Of a stretch of 22,024 nt of DNA, positions 16,776 through 22,024 are shown one piece after another. Source of the stretch: Baffinella frigidus (lineage: Eukaryota; Cryptophyceae; Cryptomonadales; Baffinellaceae); assembly GCA_026770585.1 (NCBI GenBank), contig MU646304.1, positions 980,214-1,002,237 on the forward strand, in the 5' to 3' direction. A program made the translations under genes and the position numbers. Numbering within the stretch: position 1 is the first letter of the stretch; each line of letters starts with the position of its first letter. The notes beneath the pieces were generated by a model. The model ran no database searches and had not been told where the DNA came from. It saw only the letters and a list, made by a program, of their open reading frames with translations.

Positions 16776-18684
16776 ATGGCAGCGCTGGTCCCAGCGGCCA
16801 AGCCGGCGCGTTCCAAATGCCTTAGCTGCCTGCGGCCGAGTCCCGTCTGCCTATGCGAAGTGATCCCCTCGCCAAAGCTCGCGTGCGAGACGCGAGTCCT
16901 GATCCTGCAGCACCCAGAGGAGGCGGGGAAGGCCACGGGGACGGTAGGGCTGCTGCAAATGTCCCTGGCAAACTGCATGGTCCAGGTCGGGAAAAAGTTC
17001 AAGGCGGACGACCTGCCAGCGCAGGTTCGCGCCGCTGCAGCGGGCGCGCAGACACGGTCGGATCCCGCACCCAGATCGTCTTGTCCAACAACAGCGACTC
17101 ATGCAGGATTTGTGAGTTTGTCTGCTGCTCGAGTGCCGCGACGACGCGTGGTGTCTGAGACTTGACGTGTGGTGGCGAGTTTTTGTAGACAGAGTACCTC
17201 CTACTCTTCTTCTGGAAGGCACGCTGGTTGTTTTCTCGGGCTTTCACTACACTAAAAGAACTTTCGTCTTTCCTCTGGCATTGAAATCCCAGCTGACAAT
17301 TGAAATCCCAGCATTGAAATCCCAGCTGACAATCCGTTCGCGGCCGGGATGCAGGTCACCAGCGTGGCGAAACACGATCCTCCTCTGGCCGTCCGACGAT
17401 TCAGCTGAATCCCTCGAGGAGGTTGCGCGCCAGTGGAACGAGCCTTCCTCCTCCCCGCCAGCCACCGGGGATGAGCCCCCCCCCGCGGGGGATGGGAGCA
17501 ACGTGGGGGTGGGAGGAACGGAGGCTGCGACCGAGGCTGCAGATGGGGGCGGCGGCGAAGGGGGCGAGGCTCATAACGAGGAGGAAGGCGGGCGGCTGAT
17601 TATAGCGCTGGACGGCACGTTCCCGAGCGCGCTGCAGATGCTCAAGCACTCGGAGCTGGTGCGCGCTCTTTTTTCGCCCGAAAGTTGGCGGATTGGTACC
17701 ACGCACCCAGGAAGACAACCTGAGCATAGTCGGCGAACCCACGTGATGCCCCCTGGGAAGCGCGACTGTTGCCTAGCGAATTGTGGTTGGCGTGGTGCAC
17801 CGCCTACCCTCTGTAGTCATCGCCCTGAGCCCCGAGTGCGTACCGTTGCCCTCCCCCTAAGAGCCTACCACGCCAGAGTCTTGAGAGGGTTCGCCAAAAG
17901 TCCATTCCTCCTGAAGGCAGTGGTTTTCAAAAGTCAACGAACGTATCCAGATACGTTCTAAAACATCCTGCACTCTGGCGTGGTAGGACGGCCCCACGAG
18001 CGGTGCTGATCCCTCGCAAGTTGGAGTAATCAAACTGCGCCCCAAACCCTACACCCTACACCCTACACCCTACACCCTACACCCTACACCCTACACCCTA
18101 CACCCTACACCCTACACCCTACATCCTACACCCTATACCCTAAATCCCAAACCCTGACACCTAACCCCTGAAATTCAGAATCCGAAATCTTCAAATCTAG
18201 AATCCAAAATCTTAACCCCAAACCCTAAACCCAGCTATCAAGCCTGCGCTTCGTTCGCATCAACCCGCCAGACCCTCCACGGAGAATCTTTATTAAGTAG
18301 GCGGCTTTTTCAAAGCCGCTTGTTATTAATCAGGCGGCTTAATTTTATCAACCAGGCAGCTTAATTAAATTAGCTTGGGCGGCCTAATTGCATTCTAGCC
18401 TTCCCTATGCATTTTCTCATCTTCAACCTCTGAAATACCCCCCCCCTCCCCGGCAGCTGTCAACCCTGCGCTGCGTGCGCATCAACCCGCCAGACCCCCC
18501 CCGATACATCATCCGCATCACGCCGTCCCCGCACTGCCGCTCGACCCTCGAGGCCGTGGGGTGTGCCCTCGCCGCGCTGGATGGGGAGGCGGGGGTGAGG
18601 GCGAATGCGGGGGTCGTGAGGGTGTTGGAGCAAATGGTGGCTCTCCAGGTTGTGCGCCCGCCACACTCAAACTCAACAGCTTAA
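16776..18684 (+). CDS. DTW-domain protein (tRNA aminocarboxypropyltransferase family)
   Basis: Three phase-0 exons, 16776-17024, 17326-17658 and 18457-18684, give about 269 residues. The DTW/TDD family (bacterial TapT, human DTWD1/2) makes acp3U in tRNA from S-adenosylmethionine. Visible are CLSCLRPSPVCLC (15-27, cysteine metal-site pattern C-x2-C-x6-C-x-C), ILQHPEE (43-49), NTILLWPSDDS (about 99-109), LIIALDGTFPSALQML (174-189; the signature DxTW is DGTF here), RYIIRITPS (210-218) and RSTLEA (222-227). A low-complexity Gly/Glu-rich insert occupies about residues 123-171. The ATG at 16776 is chosen because the cysteine motif follows. An upstream CTTCCTCAG acceptor at 16667 and an Arg/Ser-rich open stretch allow an extra 5' exon and an organelle-targeting N-terminus. 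Intron 2 holds a MITE, telomere-like repeat and a decoy copy of exon 3. Confidence 0.85.
17281..17326 (+). promoter_or_regulatory. Triplicated 3' splice site of DTW intron 1
   Basis: TTGAAATCCCAG occurs three times (ending at 17292, 17311 and 17325), each a possible acceptor. The first and third are followed by CTGACAAT, are 33 nt apart and keep the same phase, so either yields an in-frame protein differing by 11 residues. I used the third. Confidence 0.5.
17866..17985. mobile_element. MITE, CCACGCCAGA family, copy 3 (intact)
   Basis: TA-CCACGCCAGAGT (17866) and inverted ACTCTGGCGTGG-TA (17985) are perfect 12-bp terminal inverted repeats flanked by TA, 120 bp in all. GTATCCAGATAC forms an inner hairpin. 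It lies in DTW intron 2. Confidence 0.85.
18036..18230. repeat. CCCTACA/CCCTAAA telomere-like array in DTW intron 2
   Basis: About twelve homogeneous CCCTACA units, then CCCTAAA and CCCAAAT variants. The C-rich strand is plus here, which is also the sense strand of the DTW gene. Confidence 0.9.
18235..18300 (+). pseudogene. Truncated copy of DTW exon 3
   Basis: After an AACCCAG acceptor it reads LSSLRFVRINPPDPPRRIF then IK and a TAG stop. It matches the first 18 codons of exon 3 (LSTLRCVRINPPDPPRY) and then diverges. It lies 222 bp upstream of the true exon. If spliced in, the protein would stop before the RSTLEA motif. Confidence 0.85.
18298..18400. repeat. AT-rich GGCGGCTTAATT repeats with hairpin
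   Basis: GCGGCTTTTTCAAAGCCGC forms a hairpin at 18301-18319. Further AGGCGGCTTAATT, AGGCAGCTTAATT and GGGCGGCCTAATT units follow. The AT-rich composition contrasts with the GC-rich flanks, and the insertion coincides with the break of the exon 3 copy. Confidence 0.65.
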
Positions 18685-18689
18685 CTCCA

Positions 18690-18722
18690 GACCTGGTTTA
18701 GGGTTTAGGGTTTAGGGTTTCT
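18690..18722. repeat. TTTAGGG repeats after the DTW stop codon
   Basis: About four GGTTTAG units with the G-rich strand on plus, the opposite orientation to the other arrays around the plus-strand genes. Confidence 0.8.
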
Positions 18723-19225
18723 GGTTTGTGTTTCAGCTCCCGTAAAGTTCAGATGTCGATTGGAGACTGAGAAGGTACTGCGGATGTGGTCTGAAGTGAA
18801 TCTACTTTGAAGGCCTAAGTGAATCTAGTGTGGTATCCTCATAACCTTGCGTCCTGAGGTGCCCTTAGAGCCTAGATACCCACACGGGTGACACCTGAGA
18901 GCGTACCAGGTACTGCGCTCAGGTGTTGGTACACAGGGTGTGTGCTGCCAACCCCCGACGCCTACGCTTCTCAGGCTTTCTAAACCCTACACCCTAAATA
19001 AACAACCTTGAGAGATGGTGCTGGGATTGAGGGTTTGGGGATACAGTCCCGACATTCTGCAACTGTATCCCCAGAGGATCGGGTGCAGGGGAGCTCTCTT
19101 CCTCGCCTTGTATCCTCGGGAAGGGTGGCGTCAGCTTGTGCTTCTGGTCATTTCCACTAGGCAGCGGACCCCTCAACCAAGAAACCTGGATTTGGGGTGG
19201 AGCACCAAACCCATATTTTTGCTGG
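18723..19225. other. Spacer without a recognised gene
   Basis: CACCTGAGAGCG and CGCTCAGGTG flank a small hairpin near 18891-18926. GTGAATCTA is repeated at about 18796 and 18820. No coding signal that I trust is seen. The DTW polyadenylation region should lie at the left end. Confidence 0.5.
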
Positions 19226-19350
19226 GCAGTGGAGCCTAAACCCTACACCCTAAACCCTAAACCCTAAACCCTAAACCCTAAACCCTAAACCCTAAACCCT
19301 AAACCCTAAACCCTAAACTCTAAACCCTAACCACAAACCACAAACTCTAA
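19226..19350. repeat. CCCTAAA telomere-like array
   Basis: About 15 near-perfect CCCTAAA units, the purest array in the window, with the C-rich strand on plus. It lies directly upstream of the first copy of the FIDPAKV exon. Confidence 0.95.
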
Positions 19351-19378
19351 ACCCTATAACCCAAACCCCACTCCCTTG

Positions 19379-19440
19379 TGTTCGTTCATTGATCCGACGA
19401 AGGTAAAGCACAACGTGAGAGTCGAAACACTACCGCCCCG
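19379..19440 (+). pseudogene. FIDPAKV exon, copy 1 (frameshifted)
   Basis: FIDPTKVKHNV is followed by an extra base (GTGAGAGTCG in place of GTGGAGTCG), which breaks the frame. It is otherwise the same as copy 2 through CACTACCGCCCCGAA. Confidence 0.65.
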
Positions 19441-19600
19441 AAACCTAAAACCCTAAACCCTAAACCCTAGATCCTCAACCATGAACCTTGAATTTCGGGC
19501 GGAGCACCAAACCCATATTTTCGCTGGGCGATGGAGCCTGAACCCTAAACCCTCAACTCTAAACACTAAACTCTACATCCTAAAACCCAAACCCCACTCC
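19440..19600. repeat. Telomere-like repeat between FIDPAKV exon copies
   Basis: AAACCCTAAACCCTAG units surround a segment GGCGGAGCACCAAACCCATA (about 19497) that also occurs at 19195 (GGTGGAGCACCAAACCCATA). The whole block of exon copy plus spacer is therefore duplicated with a period of about 230-300 bp. Confidence 0.8.
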
Positions 19601-19604
19601 CTAG

Positions 19605-19679
19605 TGTTCGTTCATCGATCCGGCGAAGGTGAAGCACAACGTGGAGTCGAAACACTACCGCCCCGAACGGGGCCACCAG
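19605..19679 (+). CDS. Unrecognised exon FIDPAKV, copy 2 (intact)
   Basis: Seventy-five nt (25 codons, phase 0) between a CCCTAG acceptor and a CAG|GTACCC donor read CSFIDPAKVKHNV then ESKHYRPERGHQ. Conservation of the reading frame among copies 2 and 3 supports coding. The family is unknown. It may belong to the plus-strand gene that continues at 20462. Confidence 0.5.
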
Positions 19680-19784
19680 GTACCCACAAAGTCTGGCCCC
19701 AGCCTTGATGCAGACCCCAGCCTCTGACCCCAGCCTTGTGGCTCCCGCCTTGGTGCTCCCTTTTGGCAACAGCCTTGGTGCTCT

Positions 19785-19852
19785 CTAGTGTCCGTTCATC
19801 GATCCGGCGAAGGTGCAGCACAAGGTGGAGTCGAAACACTACCGAGAAGAGA
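19785..19852 (+). pseudogene. FIDPAKV exon, copy 3 (3' end altered)
   Basis: After CTCTAG it reads CPFIDPAKVQHKVESKHYR, then EEK, and diverges before the donor. A detached 3' piece, CCCCGAACGGGGCCACCAG with a GTGCCC donor, lies at 20022-20041, so this copy appears split by about 170 bp of AT-rich sequence (19860-20020). Whether the pieces are ever joined is unknown. Confidence 0.5.
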
Positions 19853-20061
19853 AGCTGATAAGAACCAAAGGTATTTATCAAGAGAATTATGAACCCCAAA
19901 TGGTAAGGCTTGGGTAGAAAGTTATAACAAAGATAAGAATAAATAGTTTGTTAGATATGAATCATTCGACCATTCAAGAGTAGAAAAATATTTAACAGAG
20001 GAACACATTGAAAAGTATTTGCCCCGAACGGGGCCACCAGGTGCCCCACTCTGCACTTCAC

Positions 20062-20249
20062 TCCCAACCTGAGTCTATCAGGGCTCCCCAATTTGGTGAG
20101 ATTCGAATTCAGTCCCAACCTCAGTCTATGTGGGCTCACCCATTAGGTGAGCCCGGAGTCTTTTCCGCTCGAAATTTGACGGGTGTGTGCCGCAAATCCA
20201 GCATGTCAACATGAGAATAGTCAACCAACCCGAGTGATGCAGAAGTAGA
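20062..20249. mobile_element. MITE, TCCTACCTCTGCCT family, copy 2 (inverted)
   Basis: GGGCTCACCCATTAGGTGAG, TCAACATGAGAATAGTCAAC, CCAACCCGAGTGATGCAGAA and a GTAG end mirror the element at 14912-15054 in the opposite direction. The left end (TCCCAACCTSAGTCTAT) is present twice, at 20062 and 20113. Confidence 0.65.
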
Positions 20250-20461
20250 TATTGCTGGCCACACGGTGCGGAAACTCAGGCGGGTTCCTGGCGAAAACGG
20301 CCGTGCACAGCAGCCTCATCCTGATCGATGCTTGACAGAGACCTTCTGCAAGGAGCAACTCGTCTTTTCAAGTTCCTACATTTGTACCAGAGGTCGTCGG
20401 AATCCGACGGCATTCAGTACAAACCAAGGTGCTTGAAACAGGCGATTTGCTCCCAATTCTG

Positions 20462-21892
20462 ATGGCTGGTGGTCGGCAGAGAGCCTCGGCGGCGCGGCGC
20501 CTCACGGAAGATGAGTGCGAACAAGTGGGCATCGACTCGCCTCCGAACAAGCCTACGGAGGGCCACGACAGGTTAGTGCTGGTCCCAGGAAATTAGCTAA
20601 TTTGCTAATTTAGACGCGTGTGAGACGACCCAAATCCTGGCGCGTGAGGAGGGTCGGGACGGGGCGCGAAGGGCAGCGGGAAGTTGACACATCAGAATTG
20701 AAGGTTGAGGCTCCCTCTTTTTATAAGTGTTTCCTGGTACAAACGAAACATTATCGCGCCGGGGAGTGGCTACACTTTCCGACTTTTGGCGCGTGTTTGC
20801 TGAGAAAGAATGATAATAAAACACTTTGGACAAATTCCCTCTTGTGACCTGGCGTGGGCGTGCTGGGTACAGGCAAGATCCGATCAGAGGGGGCGCGGAG
20901 GGGGGGGGCGTGGGGGGCGTGGGGGAGTGGCGGGGGACAATGCGCAGGGTGCGGAAGAACAAGGCGGCGTTCTTGCAGCATATGGTGCTCCTGGCGCAGG
21001 TGTGTGCCCCAATTTAATCTCACCGATTATTTTAATTTAAGGCTCAGGGACTGGACGTTACGGCTAGCGCGTGTGGACATTTGAGTATGTTTTTTTACCT
21101 CATGCTGGCATGTGCCGGTAACGTGACCAAGTTTGGCTGTTTTACAGGGCTCAATTGGGGTGTTTTGTTGATTGTGTATTGGGTCGTGTCCCAATAAGTC
21201 CTCCTGCAACGTTGTCTCTCTGCGTGATCATGTAGATTATCTTCTGTAAGGTTTTCTTTATTCATCACATCCGTCGGTTATGAGCCGCGCTCGAAACGAG
21301 AGCTCACGTAACGGTCTGAAACCCGGCTGACTTCTGAAATGGAACCCTGTCACATCCGGTCCGAACGGTTCGTATCTAGTAGGTTGATCATTCTCATCTA
21401 GGCTTGAGCGTAACACATGATTATCAAGTTGATTATCTCCGTCTGAAACGCTCTGGCCCGGCAGCGGATCGGGGTGGTGTGGGGGGAGGAAGATGCAACA
21501 CAGTTTCTTCCTTGAAAGCTGTAGCTTCAGTGAGGATGCAACGTTACTCACGCTTAAACCGTGAGTAACTTGGCCCATCCCAGTACAAACCTAGGTCGTG
21601 ACACTACACCATATTCACAAAATGCACCTTTTCTGGCCTCGAGTGGCCAGTTGATTCTCTCCGTCTGAAACGCGGTGGCCCGACAGCGGAACCATGTAGG
21701 AGGAGGAGTGTGGGAGGAGGAAGAGGAAACCCATTTTATTCCAGGGAAGCTGTGGCTTCAGTGAGGACTGATATCTCCTTCTGAACCCTCGCCTGGGCCC
21801 TGGTCCGGCAGAGGATCGAGGTGGTGTGGGAGGAGGAGGAGGAGCGGCTCGATCTGCTTTCCATCTACCGCGAGAGTCTCATGTCCCTTGAG
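20462..21892 (+). CDS. Unrecognised plus-strand gene, 5' part
   Basis: Three phase-consistent exons are visible. Exon 1 runs from an ATG at 20462 to 20571 (MAGGRQRASAARRL through GHD, donor GTTAGT), with the frame open upstream to about 20372. Exon 2 is 20948-20999 (VRKNKAAFLQHMVLLAQ, acceptor GCGCAG, donor GTGTGT). Exon 3 is 21812-21892 (RIEVVWEEEEERLDLL then SIYRESLMSLE, acceptor CCGGCAG, donor GTACCC). Together they give about 81 residues, basic at the N-terminus and then acidic and helical, probably coiled-coil. The gene would continue past the right edge, where AIYRES follows a CCCAG acceptor (22004). I do not recognise the family. The start is provisional. Confidence 0.5.
21425..21790 (+). 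pseudogene. Degenerate copies of exon 3 of the right-hand gene
   Basis: CTCCGTCTGAAACGC, GTGGCCCGACAG-type acceptor and the exon start recur at 21440-21495 (CGGATCGGGGTGGTGTGGG, reading RIGVVWGEED) and 21660-21715 (with a TAG early in frame), before the intact copy at 21812. AGCTGTRGCTTCAGTGAGGA also recurs at 21520 and 21749. This is a tandem array of about 230-bp units. Confidence 0.7.
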
Positions 21893-21898
21893 GTACCC

Positions 21899-21900
<2 letters not shown>

Positions 21901-21965
<65 letters not shown>
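21901..21965. repeat. (GA)n microsatellite
   Basis: AGAGAG with a GACAGACAGA interruption, just after the donor of exon 3 of the right-hand gene. Confidence 0.95.
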
Positions 21966-22024
21966 AGGGAGGGTGGCCCTCCCGAGTGTCCGATTCTCGC
22001 CCAGGCTATCTACCGAGAGAGTCT

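Noticed and set aside
1-22024. tRNA, rRNA or other structured RNA genes
   Set aside because: I looked for tRNA-like arms and rRNA motifs and saw none I could support. The hairpins present look like transposon inverted repeats.

Overview
This window is nuclear DNA from an intron-rich eukaryote. GT-AG introns interrupt conserved protein families at phase-consistent positions, no bacterial operon structure is visible, and introns and spacers are packed with degenerate TTTAGGG-type (plant/algal telomere-like) repeats, short inverted-repeat transposons and microsatellites. A unicellular alga or related protist with TTTAGGG telomeres is the best guess. I cannot name a lineage from sequence alone.

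The central gene is on the minus strand. It is a complete 11-exon gene for PTPA, the serine/threonine-protein phosphatase 2A activator (a peptidyl-prolyl isomerase-like PP2A chaperone), running from the ATG at 15173 to the stop at 6126. I rebuilt it by hand from conserved motifs. All ten splice junctions agree in phase and give about 312 residues, the usual family size. A second, broken copy of its last two exons lies at 168-1493 inside a roughly 1.4-kb segmental duplication (1-1514 versus about 5975-7262).

Left part: between the duplicated segments lies a minus-strand seven-finger C2H2 zinc-finger gene (2631-3527) that begins with a signal-peptide-like segment. Downstream of it are two copies of an unrecognised exon-like sequence (about 1802-2570). 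3838-5960 holds only hairpins and dispersed repeats. Middle: the PTPA gene, with introns filled by telomere-like repeats, several MITE families, a 67-bp-arm foldback and many partial extra copies of its own exons. Right part: a minus-strand gene with a tandemly duplicated exon pair (15428-16167); a divergent plus-strand three-exon DTW-domain gene (TapT/DTWD family, tRNA aminocarboxypropyltransferase) at 16776-18684; an array of copies of an unrecognised exon (19379-20041); and the 5' part of an unrecognised plus-strand gene (20462-21892) whose third exon is also locally multiplied.

The recurring theme is partial exon duplication. At least seven exons in five loci have extra, usually truncated or frameshifted copies in flanking introns, often with a splice site retained. 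A second theme is short inverted-repeat elements at 5' splice sites. One (7590-7700) is flanked by a near-perfect 9-bp target duplication that includes the splice donor itself, as expected for introner-like insertion. The genes have no evident shared pathway.
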